DNA from: Bacteroidia bacterium
GTDB taxonomy: Bacteria; Bacteroidota; Bacteroidia; UKL13-3
NCBI GenBank assembly: GCA_021740845.1
Contig: JAIOYZ010000001.1
Span: forward strand, 211,246 to 275,245
Length of the DNA stretch: 64,000 nt
Reading direction: 5' to 3'
Shown: positions 26,312 through 34,369 of the stretch, in pieces
Layout of the letters: each line of letters opens with the position of its first letter
How positions within the stretch are numbered: the first letter of the stretch is position 1
Program-made: the position numbers and the translations under genes
The notes under the pieces: model-generated
Databases searched by the model: none
What the model saw: the letters and a program-made list of their open reading frames with translations, nothing else
Told to the model about the DNA's origin: nothing

Positions 26312-26644
26312 ATGGCTGTTAACAAGAAATCACTATTTAGTTCAGAGGATATTGCCTTGGCAGAATTTGCCAAAGCCTTGGGTCATCCTGCAAGAATTGC
26401 CATTATGAAAGAGTTGGCAATACGCAACGAATGTATATGTGGAGAGATTGTAGAAGTATTGCCTTTGGCTCAATCAACAGTTTCGCAGCATTTACAAGAA
26501 TTGAAAAAGGCAGGACTAGTGAAAGGCACCGTTTCTGGTGTGCGTTCTTGTTATTGCATCAATTGGGAAAACTTTAGCAAGGTGCAAGGTCTTTTCAATT
26601 TAGCCATGGTTGAAATAAATAAAAATCAAAAACAATGTTGTTAA
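26312..26644 (+). CDS. arsR: ArsR-family metalloregulatory repressor
   Basis: A 110-residue winged-helix protein: FAKALGHPARIAIMKELAIRNECICGEIVEVLPLAQSTVSQHLQELKKAGLV contains the recognition helix (LAQSTVSQHLQEL). Cys41 and Cys43 in ECICGE, with further Cys80 and Cys82 and a terminal CC pair, could form the As(III) sensor site. It should dissociate from the operon promoter when As(III) binds. It is the first gene of arsR-arsM-acr3-arsC, with gaps of 19, 13 and 10 bases. Confidence 0.92.
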   Translation: MAVNKKSLFSSEDIALAEFAKALGHPARIAIMKELAIRNECICGEIVEVLPLAQSTVSQHLQELKKAGLVKGTVSGVRSCYCINWENFSKVQGLFNLAMVEINKNQKQCC

Positions 26645-26663
26645 ATCATTAAAAGAAAAAATT

Positions 26664-27503
26664 ATGAAAACAGATTTGGAATTAAAAGAATTGGTAAGAG
26701 AAAAGTATGCAGAAATTGCTAACCAAGACAAAGAAACAAATATGAGTTCTTGCTGTGGTAGCGGTTCTTGTTCTACAGAAGTGTATAATATCATGAGTGA
26801 AGATTATACAAAATTAGAAGGTTATGCAGTTGATGCCGACTTAGGTTTGGGTTGCGGAATACCAACCGAACATGCTTTATTAGCTCCCGGACAAACCGTT
26901 ATAGATTTAGGCAGCGGAGCAGGCAACGATTGTTTTATTGCGAGGAGTTTTGTTGGCGAATCTGGTAAAGTAATAGGCATTGATTTTACCCAAGAAATGA
27001 TTGATAAAGCAAGAATCAATGCTGATAATTTGGGCTATAATAATGTAGAGTTCCGCTTTGGTGATATAGAAAAAATGCCTGTTGCAGCAGATAGAGCAGA
27101 CGTGGTAGTGAGTAATTGTGTGCTCAATTTAGTTCCAAATAAAAAGAATGTAATCAACGAAATTTTTCGTGTGTTAAAGCCTGGTGGACATTTCAGTATT
27201 TCAGATGTTGTGCTTAAAGGAATACTTCCTACAGAATTGCAAAATGCTGCAGAAATGTACGCGGGTTGTGTTAGTGGTGCCATTCAAAAAGAAGAGTATT
27301 TGCAGTTTATTCAGGAAGCTGGATTCAAAAATATCTTGGTTCAAAAAGAAAAAGTAATAAATATACCAAACGATATTTTGGCCAAATACTTAGATGAAAA
27401 TGCTTTGAATGAATTTGAAACTAAAGGTCAAGGAATTTTTAGCATAACTGTTTATGCCGAAAAACCTGAAGCTTGTTGTACTCCTGGTGGTGGCTGTTGC
27501 TAA
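26664..27503 (+). CDS. arsM: Arsenite S-adenosylmethionine methyltransferase
   Basis: The 279 residues are the normal ArsM length. SAM motif I is DLGSGAGND (81-89). Cys64 (LGLGCGIPTEHA), Cys152 (VVSNCVLNL) and Cys202 (YAGCVSGA) are in the conserved ArsM positions that bind As(III). Extra cysteine clusters lie near the N-terminus (SSCCGSGSC) and at the C-terminus (CCTPGGGCC) and may help capture the metalloid. It converts As(III) to methylated arsenicals, some of them volatile. Confidence 0.93.
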   Translation: MKTDLELKELVREKYAEIANQDKETNMSSCCGSGSCSTEVYNIMSEDYTKLEGYAVDADLGLGCGIPTEHALLAPGQTVIDLGSGAGNDCFIARSFVGESGKVIGIDFTQEMIDKARINADNLGYNNVEFRFGDIEKMPVAADRADVVVSNCVLNLVPNKKNVINEIFRVLKPGGHFSISDVVLKGILPTELQNAAEMYAGCVSGAIQKEEYLQFIQEAGFKNILVQKEKVINIPNDILAKYLDENALNEFETKGQGIFSITVYAEKPEACCTPGGGCC

Positions 27504-27516
27504 TTGGTGAGCGATT

Positions 27517-28551
27517 ATGAAATTAAAGTTTTTAGATAGGTTTTTAACGCTTTGGATTTTTCTAAGCATTGCTTTAGGATTGTCTGTATCCGTTGTTTTT
27601 CCTCAATTTGTTGAGGTATTAAATAGTAATTTGTTTTCTTCTGGAAGTACAAATTGGTTATTGGCAATAGGCTTATTATTAATGATGTTTCCGCCTTTTG
27701 TAAAGGTAAAATACCAAGAGTTACCTGCCGTTTTTAAGGATGTAAAATTGCTTGGCTTTACCTTATTATTCAATTGGATTATTGCCCCATTGGTAATGTT
27801 TACCTTGGCATGTATTTTCATGCAAGATAATCCCGAATATTTCACAGGATTAATCTTAATTGGAATTGCACCTTGCATTGCCATGGTTTTGGTTTGGAGC
27901 GAACTTGCTGGAGGAAATAGAGAGTACGGAACAGGTTTGGTTGCCTTAAATAGCATCCTTCAAATTTTATTGTTTAGTGGCTATGCTTGGTTCCTATTAT
28001 CTGTTTTGCCTGCTTGGGTAGGATTAAAAAACTTGGTAGTGGATATTCCCATGTCGGAGATTGCCAAAACAGTTGGTATTTATTTAGGCATTCCGTTTTT
28101 GGCTGGTTATATAACTAGAAAAATTGTTTTAAACTTTAAAGGTGACAAATGGTTGAACCAAAAGTTTATTCCATTTATTTCACCTCTTACTTTAATTGCA
28201 TTATTGTTCACTATTTTTCTAATGTTTTCTCTCAAGGGCGCAAGCGTTTTAGAGTTGCCATTTGAAGTAATTAGAGTTGCCATTCCACTACTATTATTTT
28301 TCCTTATTTTATTTATGTCGGTATTTTTTATTGCAAAATCTATAGGCATATCTTATGAGAAAAATGTAACTGTTTCCCTAACTGCCTCAAGCAATAATTT
28401 TGAATTGGCCATCGCTGTTTCAATTGGTGTTTTTGGTTTGCAATCTGGGGAGGCATTTGCTGGTATTATTGGTCCTTTGGTGGAAGTTCCAATTATGTTG
28501 GCCTTGGTGAAATTTGCTAAAAATCAACAAAAAAAATATTCAAAATCTTAA
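27517..28551 (+). CDS. acr3: Acr3-type arsenite efflux permease
   Basis: A 344-residue inner-membrane protein with ten predicted helices. The invariant Acr3 cysteine is present as Cys120 in LIGIAPCIAMVLVWSELAGGNREY; the glutamate-containing helix near the C-terminus is FGLQSGEAFAGIIGPLVEVPIML. It exports As(III) using the membrane potential. It works with arsC, which supplies As(III), and is regulated by arsR in the same operon. Confidence 0.93.
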   Translation: MKLKFLDRFLTLWIFLSIALGLSVSVVFPQFVEVLNSNLFSSGSTNWLLAIGLLLMMFPPFVKVKYQELPAVFKDVKLLGFTLLFNWIIAPLVMFTLACIFMQDNPEYFTGLILIGIAPCIAMVLVWSELAGGNREYGTGLVALNSILQILLFSGYAWFLLSVLPAWVGLKNLVVDIPMSEIAKTVGIYLGIPFLAGYITRKIVLNFKGDKWLNQKFIPFISPLTLIALLFTIFLMFSLKGASVLELPFEVIRVAIPLLLFFLILFMSVFFIAKSIGISYEKNVTVSLTASSNNFELAIAVSIGVFGLQSGEAFAGIIGPLVEVPIMLALVKFAKNQQKKYSKS

Positions 28552-28561
28552 GTATTATTAA

Positions 28562-28975
28562 ATGAAAAAAATACTCGTTTTATGCACTGGAAATAGTTGC
28601 CGTAGTCAAATGGCTCATGGTTATTTAGAGAAGTTCGCTGCTGGCAAAGCTGCCATTTATAGCGCAGGTATAGAAACTCATGGTTTGAACCAAAGAGCCG
28701 TTAAAGTTATGTTAGAAGATGGCGTTGATATTTCTTCTAATACTTCCAATAATGTTTTAGAATATTTGGATATTCCTTTTGATTATATCCTCACAGTGTG
28801 CGATCATGCAAATGAAAATTGCCCTTATATTCCTGGCAATGCAGAACGCTTTCATTATAATTTTCCAGATCCTGCAAAAGCAACAGGTACCGAAGATGAA
28901 ATTCTAGAAAAATTTAGATACACCCAAGGTTTGGTAAAAGCTTATTGCCAAGAATTTTTGTTAAATAAAATCTAA
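28562..28975 (+). CDS. arsC: Arsenate reductase, thioredoxin-coupled (LMW phosphatase fold)
   Basis: A 137-residue protein with the CX5R P-loop CTGNSCR (Cys8 to Arg14) and the redox pair Cys80 and Cys87 in VCDHANENCPYIPG. This matches the C10/C82/C89 arrangement of the pI258-type enzyme and not the glutaredoxin-coupled type. It reduces As(V) to As(III) for Acr3 or ArsM. An interspersed-motif copy is read as GLNQ (28682-28691). It is the last gene of the operon and is followed at once by the motif-built hairpin. Confidence 0.93.
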   Translation: MKKILVLCTGNSCRSQMAHGYLEKFAAGKAAIYSAGIETHGLNQRAVKVMLEDGVDISSNTSNNVLEYLDIPFDYILTVCDHANENCPYIPGNAERFHYNFPDPAKATGTEDEILEKFRYTQGLVKAYCQEFLLNKI

Positions 28976-28980
28976 AAAAA

Positions 28981-29018
28981 AATCGGTTTGAACCAATATA
29001 TTTTGGTTCAAACCGATT
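28981..29018. terminator. Bidirectional terminator made of two inverted copies of the interspersed motif
   Basis: Left arm AATCGGTTTGAACCAA (28981-28996), six-base loop (28997-29002), right arm TTGGTTCAAACCGATT (29003-29018): a perfect 16-bp stem. An A run precedes it and an A/T-rich stretch follows. It sits between the convergent arsC and zinc-peptidase genes, where it can stop transcription from either side. Confidence 0.85.
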
Positions 29019-29044
29019 AAATATTAATAGTTAGATTGGAGATA

Positions 29045-29716
29045 TTAATCTCTTCTACCCATATAAATTTGAAGGTAATACAATAAGGTGGCAATAGATG
29101 CCAATGCTGCTACAACATAAGTACTAGCCGCCCATTTTAACGCATCTTTAGTCATTGGATATTCATCCTGTCTTACAATTCCTTTTGTATCCAACCAAGC
29201 CAATGCTCTTCTACTTGCATCAAATTCTACAGGCAAAGTAATAATTGAAAACAAAGTTGTTGCTGCAAACAAAATAATACCTGCTAATAATAATGCTGGG
29301 AAACTATTAAGTAACAAAATACCTCCTAATAAAACCCATTGCATGTATTTAGATGCAATGCTTACAACTGGCACCACACTCGATCTAAATTGAAGCCAAA
29401 CATAGGCTTTAGAATGTTGCACGGCATGCCCGCATTCGTGTGCAGCAACTGCTGCGGCAATTACACTTCTGCCGTAAAATACGTCATGACTCAAATTCAC
29501 AGTTTTCTTTTCTGGATGGTAATGGTCGGTTAATTGGCCTTCAACACTTTATACTTGTACATCAAAAATGCCATTGTCTTTTAACATCATTTTGGCAATT
29601 TCTTCACCTGTTAAATGGTTAGCTAAGCCAACTTGAGAATATTCTTTTACCTTAGATTTAAAGCGCCAGCTCACATAAAAGCTAAGCAGCATAGGAACGA
29701 TAATGTATAAAATCAT
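29045..29716 (-). pseudogene. Zinc metallopeptidase (YugP-like) interrupted by an in-frame stop
   Basis: From the ATG at 29716 the frame reads MILYIIVPMLLSFYVSWRF and continues as family-like sequence to VQV, meets TAA at codon 56 (29549-29551), and continues in the same frame with SVEGQLTDHYHPEKKTVNLS to the normal end. The zinc site HECGH (about residues 93-97) and three or four membrane helices lie after the stop. Total length of 223 codons fits YugP-like membrane zinc peptidases. There is no frameshift. Either this is a recent nonsense mutation or a base-calling error; a GTG at 29500 could restart the distal part, but it would lack the first membrane segment. Confidence 0.8.
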
Positions 29717-29741
29717 ACTTGTTTATTTTGAGATGGATTTC

Positions 29742-29906
29742 TTACAAGGAGCGTACCATTCGCACAATTAGTACAATTATGGCAAAAAGGAATAGCAAAA
29801 TGCTAATTCGATTTATTCCATGCATCACTTTTAGGTTAAATGATGACGGAGTGTCAGGGTTTGGCTTTTTCCAAAACAGAATATACTGCAAAAATTTATT
29901 CCACAT
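29742..29906 (-). CDS. Small single-helix membrane protein (DUF6728-like)
   Basis: A 54-residue protein beginning MWNKFLQYILFWKKPN, with SFNLKVMHGINRISI followed by a membrane helix (LLFLFAIIVLIVRMV). Similar short proteins with an FNLRxMHGINRISI core are, from memory, conserved in Bacteroidota as DUF6728. The gene lies 25 bases upstream of the zinc peptidase gene on the same strand, so they are likely to be co-transcribed. Function is unknown. Confidence 0.6.
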   Translation of the reverse strand: MWNKFLQYILFWKKPNPDTPSSFNLKVMHGINRISILLFLFAIIVLIVRMVRSL

Positions 29907-29966
29907 AATGGCACAAAACTAATCAAAAATTGGGGATAGGGAAATTTGATTTTTAGTGTAAATAAA

Positions 29967-29996
29967 AAATATTTTTAGACTTATCTAAAAATATTT
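29967..29996. promoter_or_regulatory. Perfect dyad, probable operator for the MntR-like regulator
   Basis: Two 13-base arms AAATATTTTTAGA (29967-29979) and TCTAAAAATATTT (29984-29996) are exact reverse complements around CTTA. The dyad ends 13 bases before the ATG of the DtxR/MntR-family gene. The TTTAGA/TCTAAA core is like DtxR/MntR-family operators, which points to autoregulation of the regulator-transporter pair by metal. Confidence 0.7.
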
Positions 29997-30009
29997 ATAA
30001 GTTTGTGAC

Positions 30010-30681
30010 ATGTATTCGTTTACAGAAGAAAATTATTTAAAAGCCATCTATAAATTGCAAGAGCAATCGGATGCCAATATTAACACAAATGCCATTGCGC
30101 TTAGTGTTCAAACCAAAGCTGCATCTGTTACAGATATGGTTAAGAAGCTATCTGAAAAGAAATTGCTAAAATACGAAAAGTATAAAGGTGTAGAATTAAC
30201 GGCGGAGGGAAAAAGGGTTGCAATTGAAACGGTTAGAAAGCACCGTTTGTGGGAAACATTTTTGCATACCAAGTTAAACTTTTCTTGGGATACCGTTCAC
30301 GATATTGCAGAGCAATTGGAACATATTCAATCGCAAGAATTGGTAGATAAATTGGATGAATTTTTAGGTTTTCCTAAACACGATCCACATGGAGATCCAA
30401 TTCCAGCAAGAGATGGAGAGATTCAAAGAGGAAATTTTGTACAATTAAATGAATTGAAAACTGGAGAAGAAGGTGTTATTAGTGGCGTGGTTAACCATAG
30501 CTCAGTTTTCCTAAAACACTTGGAGAAAAATGAATTAACCCTTGGCAAAAAAATTCGAATAATGGAAATTAGTGAATTTGATCAATCGGTGCAAATTTGG
30601 CTCAATGAAAATTCTAAAATGCAATTGAGCAACGAAGTAGTTAGAAATATCTTAGTTAAAAAGGGCATTTCTTATGAATAA
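30010..30681 (+). CDS. DtxR/MntR-family metal-dependent regulator
   Basis: A 223-residue protein: N-terminal winged helix (YLKAIYKLQEQ, TNAIALSVQTKAASVTDMVKKLSEKKLLKYEKYKGVELT), a dimerisation and metal-binding domain (HRLWETFLHTKLNFSWDTVHDIAEQLEHIQS, with FLGFPKHDPHGDPIP) and a C-terminal FeoA/SH3-like domain from about 150. On binding Mn(II) or Fe(II) it should repress the operon through the dyad upstream. It overlaps the Nramp gene by eight bases, so regulator and transporter are translationally coupled. Mn is the likelier metal given the Nramp partner. Confidence 0.92.
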   Translation: MYSFTEENYLKAIYKLQEQSDANINTNAIALSVQTKAASVTDMVKKLSEKKLLKYEKYKGVELTAEGKRVAIETVRKHRLWETFLHTKLNFSWDTVHDIAEQLEHIQSQELVDKLDEFLGFPKHDPHGDPIPARDGEIQRGNFVQLNELKTGEEGVISGVVNHSSVFLKHLEKNELTLGKKIRIMEISEFDQSVQIWLNENSKMQLSNEVVRNILVKKGISYE

Positions 30682-32548
30682 ACTTTCAGACAAATCTCTG
30701 AGTGAAGTGCATGAAAGTGTGGATGCAACTCAGAATAAAGGTAGATTTAAATCTTTTCTTGCGTTTATTGGTCCTGCCTACTTGGTTAGTGTAGGTTATA
30801 TGGATCCCGGCAATTGGGCAACAGATATTGCTGGTGGAAGTAGGTATGGTTATACCTTAATTTGGGTTTTATTATTGAGTAATTGGGTGGCTATTTTATT
30901 GCAAAGTTTAGCTGCCAAATTAGGCGTAGTAAAGGGTTGGGATTTGGCTCAAGCTAGCCGCCAACAATATCCAAGTTGGGTAAATGTTTCGCTTTATGTT
31001 TTGGCAGAAATTGCCATTGCTGCTACAGATTTAGCAGAAATAATTGGTATGGCCATCGGTTTGAACCTACTCTTTCATCTACCCATGCTGTATGGAGTTT
31101 TAATTACTGTTTTTGATACTTTCTTGCTTTTGTTTTTAATCAATAAAGGCATCCGTAAAGTGGAGTTGTTTATAGTGAGTTTGGTAACCATTATTGGAAT
31201 ATCTTTCTTAACGGAAATGTTTATTGTAAAACCAGATTTTGGTGGATTGGCGGCTGGTTTTATACCTAGCTCTCTTACTGGTGATGCTTTGTATATTGCA
31301 ATCGGTATTATAGGAGCAACCGTGATGCCCCATAATTTATACCTTCATTCTTCCTTGGTTCAAACCAGAAGAATTACCAGAAATGATGAAGGCATAAAAC
31401 GCTCCCTTAAATTTAATTTCTTTGATTCTGCAATTGCCTTAAACGCAGCATTTTTTGTAAATGCTGCCATTTTAGTATTAGCTGCAGCTGCTTTTCATAC
31501 CAATGGTTACAATGAAGTGGCAGATATCTCAGACGCCCATCAATTGTTAAGTGGGATTTTTGGTGATTTAGCTCCTGCTTTATTTGCCATTGCCTTAATT
31601 GCTGCTGGTCAATCCTCCACAATTACTGGCACTTTAGCTGGGCAAATAGTTATGGAGGGCTTTTTGAACCTACGAATTAGTCCATGGGCAAGAAGAATCA
31701 TAACCCGATTGGTTGCAGTGGTACCTGCTGTTTTTACCATTTTGTATTACGGTGAAAGTCAATTAGGGGAACTTTTAATATTAAGTCAGGTTATTCTAAG
31801 CTTGCAACTTGGTTTTGCAATTATCCCTTTAATTCATTTTACAAGTAGTGAAAAATTAATGGGTAAGTTTTCCAATAAATTATGGATAAGAATTTTGGCT
31901 TGGTTTTCTGCTGTAATAATTGTTGGGTTAAACATTAAATTAGTTGGACAAGAATTAACCTCCTTTTTTATTTCAGATTATGGAAATTCTTTACCATGGC
32001 TTGTGCTTCTTTATGCATCTTTAGCATTTATTGCCTTTCTTTTAATTTATGTTACAATAAATCCAATTGTTACAGCGATCAAGGAAAAACAAATGATTCC
32101 TCACCAACCGATTCAAAAATTGGATTTAAGTAAACCCGACACATTTCATAAAATTGGTATCACTGTAGATTTCACATCACATGATGAAATTGGGATCAAA
32201 CATGCATTGGATTTGGGTGGAAAAACTTCTCAATATTTTTTGATTCATATCGTAGAATCGGCAGCTGCAAAGCAATATGGAGAAGAGGTAATGGACAAGG
32301 AAACCCTTAAAGATTTGCAATGGATTCAATCTTATGCTAATGATTTAAAAGAAGCCGGTTATAATGTTGAATACCGTTTGGGCTATGGAGCAAGAGCTCG
32401 CAATATTAAAAAGATTAGCGAGGATTGTGAGTTGCAACTATTAGTAATGGGAGCACATGGCCACTCTGGAATAAAAGATTTAATTTTTGGTTCAACCGTT
32501 GATGCAGTTAGGCATATGGTTAAAATTCCTATTTTGGTTGTTCGCTAG
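30674..32548 (+). CDS. mntH: Nramp divalent-metal transporter fused to a universal stress domain
   Basis: The 624 residues comprise an Nramp transporter of 11 or so helices up to about residue 470. It has the metal-binding DPGN (44-47) on helix 1 and MPHN (218-221) on helix 6. A cytoplasmic UspA domain follows (about 490-624), ending with the ATP-binding pattern GAHGHSGIKDLIFGSTVD. It imports Mn(II) or Fe(II) with protons; the USP domain may sense nucleotide or stress. Canonical MntH lacks this tail. Two motif copies are in frame: GLNL (31058-31067) and LVQT (31357-31366). Confidence 0.93.
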   Translation: MNKLSDKSLSEVHESVDATQNKGRFKSFLAFIGPAYLVSVGYMDPGNWATDIAGGSRYGYTLIWVLLLSNWVAILLQSLAAKLGVVKGWDLAQASRQQYPSWVNVSLYVLAEIAIAATDLAEIIGMAIGLNLLFHLPMLYGVLITVFDTFLLLFLINKGIRKVELFIVSLVTIIGISFLTEMFIVKPDFGGLAAGFIPSSLTGDALYIAIGIIGATVMPHNLYLHSSLVQTRRITRNDEGIKRSLKFNFFDSAIALNAAFFVNAAILVLAAAAFHTNGYNEVADISDAHQLLSGIFGDLAPALFAIALIAAGQSSTITGTLAGQIVMEGFLNLRISPWARRIITRLVAVVPAVFTILYYGESQLGELLILSQVILSLQLGFAIIPLIHFTSSEKLMGKFSNKLWIRILAWFSAVIIVGLNIKLVGQELTSFFISDYGNSLPWLVLLYASLAFIAFLLIYVTINPIVTAIKEKQMIPHQPIQKLDLSKPDTFHKIGITVDFTSHDEIGIKHALDLGGKTSQYFLIHIVESAAAKQYGEEVMDKETLKDLQWIQSYANDLKEAGYNVEYRLGYGARARNIKKISEDCELQLLVMGAHGHSGIKDLIFGSTVDAVRHMVKIPILVVR

Positions 32549-32551
32549 ATT

Positions 32552-32956
32552 ATGAAAAATCCATTTAACATTGGCGATTTAAAATCGTATGAAATACTCG
32601 TTGGAGAAAAGGATACTGCCTCTTTTGAAAGTGGCTCGGTTCATCCTGTTTATGCTACATTTGCTTTAGGTAGAGATGCCGAATGGTGTTGCCGCTTATT
32701 TGTTTTAGAAATGAAAGAAGCCGACGAAGAAGGCATTGGAACTTTTTTAAGCATCGAACATCAGAGTCCGGCATTGCTAGGCTCTCAGGTTAGGTTTGAA
32801 GCCAAAATTATTAAGTTAGAGAAAAATGAAATTGTTTGTTCATACGAGGCAAAAATAGGAGAGAGGCTTATTGCAAAAGGAGAGCAAGGACAAAAAATAC
32901 TAAAAAAAGAAAAGCTAGAATCACTCTTTAACAAATTATCGGAAAGGAAAGATTAA
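32552..32956 (+). CDS. Hotdog-fold thioesterase-like protein
   Basis: A 134-residue cytoplasmic protein whose central part (GSVHPVYATFALGRDAEWCCRLFVLEM, LSIEHQSPALLGSQVRFEAKIIKLEKNEIVCSYEAKIG) has the pattern of the FlK-type thioesterase family. The conserved V(Y)ATxALxxxxE-like region is at about 33-50 and a beta-rich second half follows. Substrate is unknown. It begins three bases after the transporter stop, so it is probably the third gene of the metal operon, although no functional link is evident. Confidence 0.7.
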   Translation: MKNPFNIGDLKSYEILVGEKDTASFESGSVHPVYATFALGRDAEWCCRLFVLEMKEADEEGIGTFLSIEHQSPALLGSQVRFEAKIIKLEKNEIVCSYEAKIGERLIAKGEQGQKILKKEKLESLFNKLSERKD

Positions 32957-32987
32957 ATTCGCCTCCCCATGAAGTGTGGGAAATGGA

Positions 32988-33437
32988 ATGGCACTGAAGA
33001 AAGATATTCATATAGTAAATAAGAAGGCGGGATTTGAATACATCTTGTTACAAAAATATGTTGCAGGAATTCAAATTACTGGCACAGAGGTTAAATCAAT
33101 TCGCCTAGGAAATGCGGGTATTAGTGATGCTTTTTGTTTTTTTAAGGGCGATGAATTATTTATTAGAGGAATGAATATCGGCACCTTTAAACAAGGAAGC
33201 CATTTTAACCACGAGCCTTTTCGGCTGAGGAAACTATTGCTAAGGAAAAAGGAATTAAACAAACTAAAAACCAAAGCAGCAGAAAAAGGAAACTCTATTA
33301 TTCCACTAAAATTGTTCGAATCTGATAGAGGTTTTATAAAGTTAGAAATTGCAGTTGGTCAGGGTAAGAAGGCCTTCGATAAAAGAGAAAGTATAAAAGA
33401 ACGTGATGTAGAAAGAAGTTTAAGAAGAACAGAATAA
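32988..33437 (+). CDS. smpB: SsrA (tmRNA)-binding protein
   Basis: About 149 residues from the ATG at 32988; a GTG at 32976 is an in-frame alternative. Family signatures are KAGFEYILLQKYVAGIQITGTEVKSIRLGNAGISDAFCFF and FNHEPFRLRKLLLRKKELNKL, with the basic C-terminal tail KKAFDKRESIKERDVERSLRR. It binds tmRNA and carries it to stalled ribosomes for trans-translation. A strong hairpin terminator follows. Confidence 0.95.
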   Translation: MALKKDIHIVNKKAGFEYILLQKYVAGIQITGTEVKSIRLGNAGISDAFCFFKGDELFIRGMNIGTFKQGSHFNHEPFRLRKLLLRKKELNKLKTKAAEKGNSIIPLKLFESDRGFIKLEIAVGQGKKAFDKRESIKERDVERSLRRTE

Positions 33438-33470
33438 AAAAAATCCCGACTTGCAATAAGTCGGGATTTT
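33436..33470. terminator. Intrinsic terminator between smpB and the outer-membrane protein gene
   Basis: A stem with core ATCCCGACTT/AAGTCGGGAT, a five-base loop (33453-33457), an A run on the left and a T run on the right. The symmetry allows it to work in both directions between the convergent genes. Confidence 0.9.
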
Positions 33471-33494
33471 TTTTATAAAATTTTGAGATGAAAT

Positions 33495-34196
33495 TTAGAA
33501 AACAAATCCTAAACGAACACCACCAGTAGATACTCCAAATAGATTGTTAGAGCTTGATTTAGTAGTTTTATTTGTAACAGAATTTCCACCAATTTTCACT
33601 GTTGTTTCGCCTTCACCAACAGAAGTCATTCCAAATAAACCTAGGCCAAATTCAGCACCTACATAAACTCCATCAGCAATGTAGTAATCAGCACCCATCA
33701 TCAAACCTAAATTTAAACCAAATACTGAACCAGAGGTTGTTTTAAATGAATTGTCTTTTACAACATCACCTGATGTAGGATTTGAGACTGCTGAGTTAGT
33801 TACCTCAGTTGACATTTTACCTCCTAAAGAAATTCCCAATTGAGCACCAGCATATGGAGAAAGTTTACTAGTTCCTTCAAAATGCATTTCATATCCAGGA
33901 GTTAAAGTTAAACCAAATCCAGTTTTGTTGGTAATGTCTGAAGTAACATCTCCACTAACACTTTTAACTGATGATTTGTCGGTACCAGATGCTAATCCAA
34001 AGCGAATTCTAAGGGCTGAATTATCAGCTAAAAAATAACGTAATCGAAGTTCTGCAGGCAAATTGTAGCTGATTGCAGATGTACCAGTTTGAAAATTCAA
34101 GTTAACCTCAGCAGTTTTGTTTCCAGCTGATGGTTTTTGAGCGAACGCAAAAGAACCTGCTAATGCGAATGCTGCAACAAGTAGTGTTTTTTTCAT
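33495..34196 (-). CDS. Outer-membrane beta-barrel protein
   Basis: About 233 residues from the ATG at 34196, chosen because it opens with a signal peptide (MKKTLLVAAFALAGSFAFAQ); the frame extends upstream but without a plausible start region. The mature protein has alternating amphipathic strands and Gly/aromatic turns typical of an eight-stranded OmpA/OmpW-like barrel (LRLRYFLADNSALRIRFGLASG, SPYAGAQLGISLGG) and ends with a C-terminal F (VRLGFVF), as barrels usually do. No ligand can be assigned. Confidence 0.85.
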   Translation of the reverse strand: MKKTLLVAAFALAGSFAFAQKPSAGNKTAEVNLNFQTGTSAISYNLPAELRLRYFLADNSALRIRFGLASGTDKSSVKSVSGDVTSDITNKTGFGLTLTPGYEMHFEGTSKLSPYAGAQLGISLGGKMSTEVTNSAVSNPTSGDVVKDNSFKTTSGSVFGLNLGLMMGADYYIADGVYVGAEFGLGLFGMTSVGEGETTVKIGGNSVTNKTTKSSSNNLFGVSTGGVRLGFVF

Positions 34197-34369
34197 AAAA
34201 ATGTTTTTATTTGGTAAAAACAAAGTTAAACGAAAAAGAAACCGCATTGTCAAGTGCTTGTAAAATTAAACTGGTAACTTTTTGTTTATTTGCATCCTTT
34301 TTATTACTAATATGCTATTAGTCAGCAAACTAATAGTTCTTCACTTTTCTTGTTGATAAACTATCCCAA

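Noticed and set aside
28685-29018. Insertion-sequence ends
   Set aside because: The inverted motif copies have no transposase between them and only six bases separate the hairpin arms.
29549-29551. Programmed read-through or recoding of the TAA
   Set aside because: TAA is not a selenocysteine codon, and no recoding structure or slippery sequence was seen. A point mutation or base-calling error is simpler.
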